A stretch of DNA of 64,000 nucleotides from Dictyostelium firmibasis (lineage: Eukaryota > Evosea > Eumycetozoa > Dictyosteliales > Dictyosteliaceae): contig CM069765.1 in assembly GCA_036169595.1 (NCBI GenBank), forward strand, positions 6,234,501 through 6,298,500, read 5' to 3'. Below are positions 1-11,386 of this stretch, one piece after another (position 1 is the first letter of the stretch; every line of letters starts with the position of its first letter). The position numbers and the translations under genes were made by a program. A model generated the notes under the pieces. It did no database searches. It was not told where the DNA came from and worked only from the letters and a program-made list of their open reading frames with translations.

Positions 1-814
<814 letters not shown>

Positions 815-1288
815 ATGAGATCAATCCTTATTTTATTAGGTTTATTATTAACTATTGCATTTGCTTCAGCAAGTTTTCCATATCAATGTGGTCAACAAAG
901 TTGTCAATATGGTCAAGTTTGTAGAATTGATAATGGTGTTTGTGGCTGTATTCCAGTTAATGACTGTCATGAAGTATCATTATCTTCAAAAGTTATTGGT
1001 AGTTGGGTAGATGGTTCACGTGGTAATAAAAGATATACTCAATATGATATTACAATTACAAATAATTTAAACACAAATATTAAACAAATTTATATTTCAA
1101 CTGATTACACATTAAGATTAAGAGATAGCTCAAATAATTCAATCTGGAATGTTAACCTTTTACCAAATGGTATTCTCACTCTCCCATCATACCAACCATC
1201 AATCAATGCACATGCTAGTTTTACTTTTGGTTTCATCCTTGAAGGCACTCAACCAGCCCATTTAAATGTTTTATCTGTTTCTTTCTAA
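815..1288 (+). CDS. Small secreted protein with CBM49 carbohydrate-binding domain
   Basis: A 157-aa single-exon protein. Residues 1-19 form a clear signal peptide (basic start, long Leu/Ile core, Ala-Ser-Ala cleavage region). A short Cys-rich segment with six Cys (about 25-51) follows. The C-terminal ~100 residues (about 58-157) match the CBM49 pattern: a Lys-Val-Ile-Gly-Ser-Trp start, a Tyr-Asp-Ile-Thr-Ile-Thr-Asn strand, a Trp-Asn-Val motif, and an Ala-His-Ala-Ser-Phe-Thr-Phe-Gly-Phe strand near the end. CBM49 domains bind crystalline cellulose and occur in many small Dictyostelium secreted proteins, so a role in the extracellular matrix, stalk or spore coat is likely (inference). The start is the first ATG after the TATA-like box at 735. 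No catalytic domain is present. Confidence 0.88.
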   Translation: MRSILILLGLLLTIAFASASFPYQCGQQSCQYGQVCRIDNGVCGCIPVNDCHEVSLSSKVIGSWVDGSRGNKRYTQYDITITNNLNTNIKQIYISTDYTLRLRDSSNNSIWNVNLLPNGILTLPSYQPSINAHASFTFGFILEGTQPAHLNVLSVSF

Positions 1289-1985
1289 ACATTTTAAATT
1301 AATCTCTATTTTTTAATAAATTCAATTGAATTTTCAAATTATTAAAAAAAAAGAAATTTTAATAATAGGATTTATTATTATTTTTATTTAATTTTTTTCT
1401 CAAAACAAATTTTTTTTTTTTTTACATGAACACAATGAAAAGTTTTTGTTTTTTTAAAAAAAAGTTTTATTTAACAATTTTTATTTCAAAAAAAAAAAAA
1501 AGTTGGCTATTTAATTTTGATTTAATATTTATTATTTTTTACCCTTGAAAACAATTTCCCAAATAAGAATTTTTTTTAAAAAAAAAAAAATAAAAAATTA
1601 AAAAAATAATTTTTTTATAAGCACCCCTTTGGTGTTTGGTGGCCTTAAAAAAAATGAATTCTTGGGATAACTATAAAAATTTTTTTAATAAAATTTTGAA
1701 TAACATTGTGTTTAATTAATATATCAAAATTTAATCTATTATCATATGTATTTATACATATATATTTATATATTTATATATATATATATATAAATATATT
1801 TATATATATATTTATTTTTACTCTAATTTTCTCCAATTTTTTTTTTCTAAACAAACATTTTAATAAAATTATATTATTAAAGTAATTATCAATCTTTATT
1901 AAAAAGAGAGTATTAAAGCCATTCATTAATAAAAATTTCCTATAAACACTAATAATAAAATTAGTAAAAATTCAATAAGTTTATC
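1289..1985. other. Intergenic, AT-rich, with a TA-rich near-palindrome
   Basis: No coding signal is seen. Positions about 1747-1815 are an almost pure TA tract arranged as a near-palindrome, which could extrude a hairpin. A small GC-richer patch (about 1620-1645, CACC followed by GGTG) is unexplained. Confidence 0.45.
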
Positions 1986-2648
1986 ATGGAAATAAACAAT
2001 ACCTACAGATTTGGGTATATAAAAAATATATTCAATAGATTTAATACAAAACAACATTTTGAAACAATTCAAAAAGTTTGTAAATATTTTTCAAGATTTT
2101 TAATTCTCATATTATTTTTTTGGAGACCTTTCAATTCAATTTGTTTATTATTTATTTATTTTTTATTTTATGTTAAAGTTGGTATTTGTTCAAAAAATCA
2201 AATAAATATAAATAATTTTACAAACTATAGCCTTGAAGAAAATCAATATTATTTTAAAATTGGAAGAAAAAGAACCAGATTTCATATAGCAGAAGTTATA
2301 TCTCAAGTTGTTTATCAAGAAATTGCAGGCCCTGTCGTAAATATCCACGGTTTCCAAATTACTTGTCTCCTGGAAAGAGGTCATAATAATTTTTATTTTT
2401 TAAAAATTTATAACCAAAACACTAGGGATTTATATAGTATTCATCGGTTTGTGAAGGGTGAAAATTGCTATATATATGGCCATTGTCAAAAAATTGTATT
2501 TTCACTGAAAGGTTTCCATCCATTAGTTAACATTCACTACGGAACAGTACACGGACGTGAGAGAATTAAAGGTATATTTTCGTTATTATATGGTTTGACA
2601 AGATATAGTAATTTAAAGAAAGTGTTCAATTCTCTATTTAATTGCTAA
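1986..2648 (+). CDS. Membrane protein, divergent member of a local three-gene family
   Basis: A 220-aa single-exon protein with no recognised domain. Residues about 34-66 form one or two hydrophobic helices, followed directly by Lys-Val-Gly-Ile-Cys-Ser-Lys-Asn-Gln. The same layout (hydrophobic pair, then Ile-Gly-x-Cys-x-x-Asn-Arg) occurs in the two downstream genes at 3137-4169 and 5259-6304. This gene is therefore a distant, shorter paralogue. It appears to lack the separate 37-codon first exon of the other two; I saw no good donor/acceptor pair upstream. The rest is polar with many Tyr/Phe/His and probably lies on one side of a membrane. Function is unknown. Confidence 0.6.
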   Translation: MEINNTYRFGYIKNIFNRFNTKQHFETIQKVCKYFSRFLILILFFWRPFNSICLLFIYFLFYVKVGICSKNQININNFTNYSLEENQYYFKIGRKRTRFHIAEVISQVVYQEIAGPVVNIHGFQITCLLERGHNNFYFLKIYNQNTRDLYSIHRFVKGENCYIYGHCQKIVFSLKGFHPLVNIHYGTVHGRERIKGIFSLLYGLTRYSNLKKVFNSLFNC

Positions 2649-3136
2649 TTTGTAAATAAAAAACTCTTAAAATTAATTTTTTTTTCCTTTATTTTTTTTT
2701 TATTTTTTTTTATTTTATTTTATTTTTCTTTTTTTTTTCAATATCTATTATTTTTTTTTTATAAGAAAACCAATGTTTTGAAAAAAAAAAAATTTAAAAA
2801 AAATTCAGTTAGAAGATATGAAAATCGAAGTACAGAAGGAATTGAAAAAAATAAACATTGGTAACTTCAAAATTAAAAAAAAAAAAAAAAAAAATTAAAA
2901 TTTAAAGTTATGACTATTCGATTTAACTTCCCCACCAAATAAAGTTTTTTATTTTTTTATTTTTTTTATTTTTTTTTTTTTTATTTTTTTATTTTTTTAT
3001 TTTTTATTTTTATTTTTTTATACCAAATGCATTTCAAGTAAACTAAAAAAAACAAATTGGTTGAAGTGAGCTATTTAGAAAAAAAAAATATTAAAAAAAA
3101 AATAATTAATAAATAATAATAAATGTTTAAAAAGTA
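2649..3136. other. Intergenic, homopolymer-rich
   Basis: Long T and A runs separate two paralogous genes. No ORF, RNA or repeat family was recognised. Confidence 0.5.
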
Positions 3137-4169
3137 ATGGAAAAATGTCTTATTATGATATATAATAACAAATATTTATCTAAAAGATATGAATTAGTTA
3201 ATGAATCACCTAAATTTGAATATATATTTAAACAGGGTATTATAGTGGTAAGTACTATTAATTAAATAAATAAATATGTATATATACTATATCATTTACA
3301 TATAACAAAATTATTTTTTAAAGGCTCAAATAGAACTATCAAAAGGAATTATAATATACTCTGATGGTTTTAAAGAAAAAAAATATGCAAAAGAGAATTG
3401 TGCAAAAAAAGCAATCGAATATTTAGGAAAATTGGAGAAATCAAAAAAAAAAAATAATATTATTAAAAAAAGTTTAAAACATTTCGTTACTCCGTTTTGT
3501 TTATTTGTTTTATTAATATTTTTGGATTTAGATTGTAATATTTTTTTAAAGATTTTAATAGTTTTGGTTTGTTTATTATTTTTTTCCCCATTTCTTTTTG
3601 TTAACTGTAAAATTGGAGAATGTGTTTCAAATAGAGTTACAGTTAGTAAAACACCTAAATTTATCAACAATTTCCCAAAAGAATATTTATATCATGGTGA
3701 CTATTTAATAATAAAAGAAAAGCTTGAGAAAAATTTAAATAATTCATCTTATTTTGAAGCAAAGGTTACAGATTCAATAGTTTTAGACTCAGTCATATAT
3801 AATAACCGATATCCAACATATACTCTATCGATAGGAGACGTTATTGGTATATCAAAAGAAAATGATAAAAGTTCCATAGACTTGACAACTTATCAAGAAG
3901 ATGGGAAACCAAAAAGATATATTAACTATAGCGTACCCGAATTATCCTATTGTATTCCAGATTTTAATGCATATTATGTCTTTTCAAACAAAGGATATCA
4001 TTATCTTTCAAGAATGTATTTTAGAACAATTACATTATCTCCAATTTGGTGGTATTTAACAGTTTTATCGATTTATATTACATTTTTTAAAACAGTTTTT
4101 TATGAAAGGTTAAGAAAGAACTATCAATTCGATTCTAGTCTAGGTTTTGACAATTTTAAAAAAATATAA
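3137..4169 (+). CDS. Membrane protein of a tandem paralogous pair, first copy
   Basis: Two exons, 3137-3247 (37 codons, starting MEKCLIMIYN) and 3324-4169, encode 318 aa. The donor is GTAAGT, the acceptor AAAG, phase 0. A long hydrophobic region of about 50 residues follows a Lys-rich stretch, then an Ile-Gly-Glu-Cys-Val-Ser-Asn-Arg motif, and a second hydrophobic patch lies near the C-terminus (Trp-Tyr-Leu-Thr-Val-Leu-Ser). The protein is closely related along its whole length to the gene at 5259-6304. Shared blocks include Tyr-Pro-Thr-Tyr-Thr-Leu, Asp-Gly-Lys-Pro-Lys-Arg-Tyr and a C-terminal Gly-Phe-Asp-Asn-Phe-Lys. Both genes have an identical first-exon length, so this is a tandem duplication. 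No known family was recognised. It converges on the GNAT gene 60 bp downstream. Confidence 0.75.
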
Positions 4170-4229
4170 TAAAAAAAAACATAACATCTAATAAAATTTC
4201 CAAATTAATTTTATTTGTTTATTAATATT

Positions 4230-4835
4230 TTAAAAAGATATTTCATAAACATTTCTTAAATATCCTAAACAATATTTTTGGGATATTTTTTTAAACCCAA
4301 CTTTTTCAATGATTTTTTGAGAACTAAAATTATCTACTCTAGCAGTTGCAATAACTCCCTTCAATGATTCACCATTCAATTTAATTCCTTCACTAATTAA
4401 AATATTTGAAAAGTTATGTACAACATTATACATCATTTCATAACCGTAACCTTTATTCCAATGATTTTTATGAATTGCGATAGATAACTCTGAAATACCA
4501 TTATTATCTGAATGAGCTAATGATATAAAACCGATAAATTCTCCAGTTTCTTTTAGAAACACTTTAAATGGTGCAAATGGATCTTTGTTTTTTAACCTTT
4601 GAATCCATACTTTAAGTCGTCTTTGAATTTCTTCATCAGATAATGGAACACCATAAGAATACTTTTCGATTGTTTCTTTATGTTTTAATATAGTTTGAAA
4701 TAATTTTAAATCTTTTTCATAATCATCCAAACTTTTAAGAATTAATCTATTTGTTTCTATTTCGATTTTAAAATAGTTTTCACCAACATTAGTATCAAAA
4801 TTAATAATACAATTATTAAATCTAAAAATTTTCAT
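4230..4835 (-). CDS. GNAT-family N-acetyltransferase (RimJ/RimL-like)
   Basis: A 201-aa single-exon protein. The fold follows the Acetyltransf_3 (RimJ/RimL) pattern: an early strand with Thr-Asn-Arg-Leu-Ile-Leu-Lys (about 28-34); a Phe-Lys-Val-Phe...Phe-Ile-Gly-Phe-Ile-Ser strand pair (about 90-105); the acetyl-CoA loop region with His-Trp-Asn-Lys-Gly-Tyr-Gly-Tyr-Glu (about 125-133), where the Q/RxxGxG/A motif is represented by Asn-Lys-Gly-Tyr-Gly; and a late Asp-Asn-x-Ser-Ser-Gln-Lys-Ile-Ile-Glu-Lys-Val-Gly-Phe helix-strand. Such enzymes transfer acetyl from acetyl-CoA to an amine on a protein or small molecule. The substrate cannot be told from sequence. It lies antisense between two paralogous membrane-protein genes. 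Bacterial RimJ-like proteins look similar, so an old transfer is possible but not shown. Confidence 0.82.
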   Translation of the reverse strand: MKIFRFNNCIINFDTNVGENYFKIEIETNRLILKSLDDYEKDLKLFQTILKHKETIEKYSYGVPLSDEEIQRRLKVWIQRLKNKDPFAPFKVFLKETGEFIGFISLAHSDNNGISELSIAIHKNHWNKGYGYEMMYNVVHNFSNILISEGIKLNGESLKGVIATARVDNFSSQKIIEKVGFKKISQKYCLGYLRNVYEISF

Positions 4836-5258
4836 AGTATTTATTTTTTATAAAGTGTAAAATAGTTATTTAATTTTTTTTTTTCAATTATTTACCCCTC
4901 ACCCCCCCCCCTTTCTATTTATTTATTTATTTTTTATTATTATATTTTAAAATAAATTTTATTAATTTTGAAAATATTTTTGAAATTATTTGATTGTTAA
5001 TTTGATGAAAGAATTTTTAAATATCAGATCACACAATTTTGTAATGTTTTTTTTTTTTAATTATTTAAAAACTTAACTAAAAAACTAAAAAAAATCAACA
5101 CGTTTAAGTTGAACTCAAAATTTTTTTTTTAATACCACACCCACAACCAAATATAGTACCTCGATTTATTTTTTTTATTTCAATAAAATTTCAACCCTTT
5201 TTTTTTAATAAAAAATGAATTTAAAAAGTTTTTTTTATTATAAACATTAATAAAGGAA
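4836..5258. other. Intergenic, with a poly-C run
   Basis: Contains a run of ten C (4902-4911) just upstream of the minus-strand GNAT gene, unusual in DNA this A+T-rich. It may act as a promoter element or a polymorphic run. The remainder is T/A homopolymer. No gene is seen. Confidence 0.5.
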
Positions 5259-6304
5259 ATGTCTAGTTATCTATACCAAGTATTTAATAATAAACATCTT
5301 TTAAAAAGATATAAATTTGTAAATGATTTTCCAATATTTGAATATTTACTAAAAGGTGATAAATTTATTGTAGGTATTCAATAAAAATAATTAAATCGAA
5401 AATAATATTATTTTTTTATAATAACTTGATTATATAGGCACAATTACAATTATCCAAAGGTTTTTATATTGCTTCTGGTATTTTCAAAGAAAAAAAATGT
5501 GCTAAAGAAGATTGTACTTTAAAGGCTGTGGAGTATATTAAAAAATTGGAAGAATCAATTAGAATTAGAACAGCGAGGGTTAAAATTATTCAAAAATATG
5601 TACTTCCACCCCTTTTATTATTATTTTTATTATTTTTTATCAATTTTAAATATAATTTTCTTATAAAGATTGTAGTGCTATTGGTTTGTTTATTTTTTTC
5701 CTCTCCATTTTTTGTTATTAAAAATGATATTGGAATTTGTACTGGAAATAGAGTTATTGTTAGAAAAACAGACATGTATAATAATATTTTTTTAAAAAAT
5801 GTCTATTATACAAATAAAGGTGACTATTTCATTATTAGAAGTAATGTACATTATCATATAAATAATCAATTTTATTTTGAAGCAGTAATTTCTGAAGAAA
5901 TTGTATTGGACTCGGTGATCTTCAACGAAAAATATCCAACATATACATTACCCATTGGGATAGGAATAGGTATTACATTTTCAATACAAAAAGACAGCTA
6001 TTTCATTGATCTGATATCCTATGAAGCAGATGGAAAACCAAAAAGATATGTAAAACATGATATTCCTCAATCCTCATTTGCTGTTTCAAATGAAGATAAA
6101 TATCGAGTATTTTCAAAGAATGGTTGTCATGTGGTTAAAAAAAGATTCGTTTCAAAGGTTCCAAAAATGCACGCTTATGATTGGTACTTTACCGTTTTAT
6201 CAATTAATATTGGGTACATTAAAAGCCTTTTATTAGCTTTCAAAAGCAATGATGAAATCAATTCAACAATGGGTTTTGATAATTTCAAAAGAGTTACTAA
6301 ATAA
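5259..6304 (+). CDS. Membrane protein of a tandem paralogous pair, second copy
   Basis: Two exons, 5259-5369 (37 codons, starting MSSYLYQVFN) and 5438-6304, encode 325 aa. The first-exon length equals that of the upstream paralogue, and Lys-Arg-Tyr and Phe-Glu-Tyr positions are conserved between them. The donor chosen is ATT|GTAGGT, because the next codon set must start Ala-Gln-Leu at 5438. Features are a basic helix, a hydrophobic double span (about residues 90-130), the Ile-Gly-Ile-Cys-Thr-Gly-Asn-Arg motif, Asp-Gly-Lys-Pro-Lys-Arg-Tyr, and a C-terminal Trp-Tyr-Phe-Thr-Val-Leu-Ser span before Gly-Phe-Asp-Asn-Phe-Lys-Arg. Function is unknown. It looks like a Dictyostelium-restricted family (inference from not recognising it). 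Confidence 0.75.
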
Positions 6305-6549
6305 AAATATTCTAGCCTTTTTTTTAATTTCCTTTTTTTTTTTTTTTATATGGGTAAAAAAGTGTAATTTCATTGTTATTGAGTCAGTTTATTATTAAAT
6401 ATAATGAGTTTATAAAAAATTTACTCTTTTTCTAACTAGAGGGAAGATTGGGAACAGTAAGAATAAACAATAAAAAAAAAAAAAAAATAAAAACAAAAAC
6501 CTTTTTAAAATATATATGGTACAAAATAATAAATCAATCAAACGATTTA

Positions 6550-8014
6550 TTAGATCAAAGATTTTTGGAATAGTTGAGGAACATTTTCAACCAATACTAA
6601 CTGGAATGGGAGTGGTTCAATTAATTTTACTTTAGTTGGTTTTGGTTTAATAGCGGAAGTTGTTTTAATATTGTTATCAATTGAGGTGATAGGGCTTGAA
6701 GATGTTGGAATTGGATTACTCACTAAATTTTGAATTACTGAATCTATTCTAGGGGATCTTGTATTGAATTTTAGACCCTTCAACTTTTGTAATGGAGTTT
6801 GAATGGAAGCTAAAATATCAGAAATGTAACTATTGGATTGAGCTGGTGTTAATGTTGGGAAATTTCTTTCCAACACAGCGAGATTGAGCATATTTATAAT
6901 TGCATCTGGTATATTTGAATTATTCATTGAAATGAAATGGTTTTTTGCAATGATAAACTTTTGTCTTGCTTTTTCAATCTCACCCATGCTGAAATAAAGG
7001 TGACCAAACTCTATTACAAATCTTGTCCAATCCATGTGGTTTGGTGTTGGATTAGAATCTATGGAATTTAAATAGTTTGTCAATATTTTTGCACCAGCAT
7101 TTAAAAAATCTCCACTCTCTTCGATTTGATTCGATAATCTATACACTTGTCCTCTATTAAGACAACATCTTGCTAAATTTAATTGTTCCTTGGGAAATGC
7201 TAATAAGTAATTGTGTGCTTTTGCATGGTAATTACTTGATTTATCGTAATAACATAACTCTCTATAATATTCGCCAATATTTGAGAAAATTGATGGTAAT
7301 AAAAAATCGCTAAAAAAAAAAACAAAAAAAAATAATTTTAATAAGTATTTTGTTCAGTAATTAATAAATAATAAGGATATTTACAGATTATAATCTTTAG
7401 CTATTTTCTCTGCTTTAAAGAAATATAAAGCAGATTCCTCAAATCTACCTTGTCTTAATAATGATAAACCTAAATCATTTGTAGACTCTGCTATATTCTT
7501 TACATTTCTATCTATACCATCAATTGCTTCACTTCTACTTAATGAATCCTTTAAAAAGCTTTCACTGATTGAATAATATCCTTTTTTTAATGAAATTAAT
7601 CCAAGTGCGTATGTTGGATAAGCATATAAAGATGATGATAAATCAATTTTTCTATTTGAAAAAAAAAAAAAATTAGATTATTGTAAAAGAAAAAAAGAAT
7701 AAAAAAAAACAAAGTAATAAGAGTGTATATATTTACTTCATAAGATCTTTAATAGATGATACAGCAAAATCTTCAGCTTTTTTAAATAAACCTCTATCTA
7801 AAGATTCTGTGGCTCTAAATATTGAATGACGTGTTTTATTTACTTCTTTAATAGAATCTATATGACCAAATTTCTTTTTTAATGGGAAATTTGGTTTTTT
7901 TGAAGGATGTTGTGGTGTCGAAAGTGATGAATAAAACCTAACAAAGAATTCTTTTGGTTGAATGCTTAATGTTTGAGAATTGAAACCTGTTTTAATAAAT
8001 TTAGTTATATTCAT
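6550..8014 (-). CDS. Mitochondrial TPR-repeat protein
   Basis: Three exons on the minus strand (8014-7737, 7651-7385, 7309-6550) encode 434 aa, and phases agree at both junctions. The N-terminus is a typical mitochondrial presequence: basic and hydroxylated, no acidic residue in the first 20, ending near Phe-Val-Arg-Phe-Tyr-Ser-Ser. Residues about 75-330 contain successive helix pairs of tetratricopeptide type: Ala-Leu-Gly-Leu-Ile-Ser-Leu-Lys-Lys-Gly; Leu-Gly-Leu-Ser-Leu-Leu-Arg-Gln-Gly-Arg-Phe-Glu-Glu-Ser-Ala; Ile-Gly-Glu-Tyr-Tyr; and Phe-Gly-His-Leu-Tyr-Phe-Ser-Met-Gly-Glu-Ile-Glu-Lys-Ala-Arg. The C-terminal ~90 residues are Pro/Ser-rich. Partner and role are unknown. A TTC19-like role in respiratory-complex upkeep is one possibility but is not shown. 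Confidence 0.72.
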
Positions 8015-8507
8015 TTTTATAATTTTTGAAATCTAATATTCTCTATATATATTTATTGATTTTTTTTTGTTTTTTTCGCTATTGTTTAATTATATGAAAG
8101 TTATAGTTTTTTTTTATTTTTATTTTTTGTATATATGAAATGTAGTTTATTTATATGTATCTATTGAAAAAATTATTATTTATCTTTTATTTTACACTAT
8201 TTATTATATTATTATTTTTTTTGAGTTTTGTGAGGTAGTGAGAAATTTTTAAATTAACAAGAAAATGAGACATTTAAATTTTAAAAAATAAAATTAAAAT
8301 TAAAAAAAAAAAAAAAAAAAATTAAAAAAAATAAAATTAAAATTCAATTTTAAAAAAAATAAAAAAAAAATAAAAAAAATAAAAAAAAAACAAATTTAAT
8401 TATCACATGTTTATCAGTTTTTCACCCCTTTGATAGTTTGTAAAATTGTCTTTTTTAACAATAAATTTGTTTTAATATAAAATAATAAGAAATAAATATA
8501 ACCATAC

Positions 8508-8538
<31 letters not shown>

Positions 8539-8823
8539 GAAAAAAATAGATTTTACTTTTTTTTTTTTTTTAAAGTGAAAACAATTTTTTATGTTTTCAT
8601 AATAAATGATCTCTTTTTAAAATGAACATTAATTTATACAAATATTTTTTTAAATTTGGTTATATTGGCCATTTTAAAAAGATATTTAATATAAATTTTT
8701 TTAATTTCCTTATTTTTTTTTTTTTTTAGTTTATTTTTTTTTTTTAATTTATATTTTTTTTTTTTTATTTTTGAAAAAAAAAAAAGTTTGTGCATTTTCA
8801 AAAAAAAACGAACTATTGTTTAG
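8015..8823. other. Divergent intergenic region
   Basis: Promoter space between the minus-strand TPR gene and plus-strand atpaf1. It consists of A and T homopolymers with no coding or RNA signal recognised. Confidence 0.5.
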
Positions 8824-10053
8824 ATGATTCCAATAAATAGATTATCCACAGTAGGATCTTTATTAAAAAAGACTACTAATTCAACCACCTCATTAATAAG
8901 TTCAAGTAGATCATCAACAAATAATTTAATTTCTAATAACAATAATAATATGGTTCAAAAAAAGAAAGTAACACAACCATTGTCAACAAAAACCAATACA
9001 GTGTTTAGAGCAACAACTTCAACAATGACAGTTACACCAATGTCACAATGTGCACAAGCATTAATTGGTAATAGATTCTATACAACCAAATCAGATTATA
9101 AATCAGACAAACCATACTTGGGTCCACCAGGTAAATTAAATGAAGTAGTAAAGATTGAATTAATGGAAAAGGAAGATGCTGCCACTGTCAAAGATATTTG
9201 GTTACAATATCATTTAAAAAAAGATTGTCTTTGTGCTGTAATTCCAAAAGAAATTTATAAAAAATTAATTGAAAGATCAAAAGCATGGTAAGATAGAAGT
9301 TTTTTTTTTTTTTTGCATCTATTATTATTCACCCAACAAAATTTATTAATTGAATTTTTTTTTATTTTTTATGTATTTTTAACCTTTGATCTATAATAAT
9401 AATGATAATTAATAATAATGATAATTAATAATAATGATAATGAATAATAATGATAATGAATAATAATGATAATCAATAATAATGATAATCAATAATAATG
9501 ATAATGAATAATAATGGTGATATTGATATACATAGCCCCCTTTTTATTTTCCCACTTCCAGGTGATAAAGGTTTCATTTCAATTTTATATCAAAATCAAG
9601 GTGATCATTTTGTTTTCACCTATTTAGAACAATATAAAAAACATACAGTCAATGCTGTACCATGGATGGTTGCTTCGCATTATATCGATTTTATCGATTC
9701 CAAAGGAATCGTTTTAATGAGAGCTGAACCAAATTTGTAAGTTATTTAATAATTATAATTAATGATTATCCAATATATATTAATAATATTATTACAAAAA
9801 AAAAAAAAAAAATTATAGAGAAGTATTAAATAATACACAAGCTCAATATTTATATAATCAACTCCAAACTTATCTCTTGGATGATAATAAATATAAAATT
9901 ATGCAAACATTTACCAATCGACCTAATGAATTCGATTTCAATGATGTCATAAAGAATATGGATAGTATGTCACTTTTGGATGACAAACAAGCCCAATTAA
10001 TTTCAAATGTTATTGAATTCCAAGAAAAAGAAGCTGAAATAGTTAGAAAATAA
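8824..10053 (+). CDS. atpaf1: ATP synthase F1 assembly factor 1 (ATP11 family)
   Basis: Three exons (8824-9287, 9536-9736, 9819-10053) encode 299 aa. ATPAF1/Atp11 binds the free F1 beta subunit in the mitochondrial matrix and prevents aggregation before alpha-beta assembly. The first ~90 residues are Ser/Thr/Asn-rich and basic, suited to a presequence. The ATP11 domain starts near residue 100 with a Leu-Asn-Glu-Val-Val-Lys block, then has Ile-Trp-Leu-Gln-Tyr-His, Cys-Pro-Leu-Phe-Ile-Phe-Pro-Leu-Pro (straddling the first junction), a Tyr-Gln-Asn-Gln-Gly-Asp-His strand, and Gly-Ile-Val-Leu-Met-Arg-Ala-Glu. These are hallmark positions of the family. All phases agree. Intron 1 carries a 16-bp minisatellite. 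Confidence 0.88.
9395..9516. repeat. 16-bp minisatellite in atpaf1 intron 1
   Basis: Seven head-to-tail copies of AATAATAATGATAATN fill 9395-9506, followed by a partial eighth copy. The last base of successive units reads T, T, G, G, C, C, G; otherwise the units are identical. The array ends about 20 bp before the acceptor of the intron. Confidence 0.9.
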
Positions 10054-10369
10054 AATAAAAAAAAAAAATCCTTGTTTGGGAAAAAGATTATAATTATTAA
10101 AAAAAAAAAAAACTTGAACCATACCAAACAAAACACTATTATAAATTTAAAAATATCTTAATTTGGGTTATAATTTTTAATTATCTTAATTATTTTTTAA
10201 TTTTTTTTTTAATTTTTTTTTTTTTTTTTTAATTAATTAAATTATTAAAATGGAAGTATAAATAGCTTTTTTTATTATATTTTTTATTCATTTTTTTTTT
10301 TTAGATTATTTCAAACAGTATTATCTTTTTTTCAATAAAAACAATAAATATAATAATTGATAATAGATT

Positions 10370-11310
<941 letters not shown>

Positions 11311-11386
11311 TTTGTATTTTTGGGTGAAAAAAATTAAATAAAATAAAATAAAAATGGTTTATTTTAATTTAATTTATTAAAAAATT

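Noticed and set aside
1747-1815. Replication origin or recombination hotspot in the TA near-palindrome
   Set aside because: TA-rich runs are everywhere in this genome, and nothing specific supports a function.
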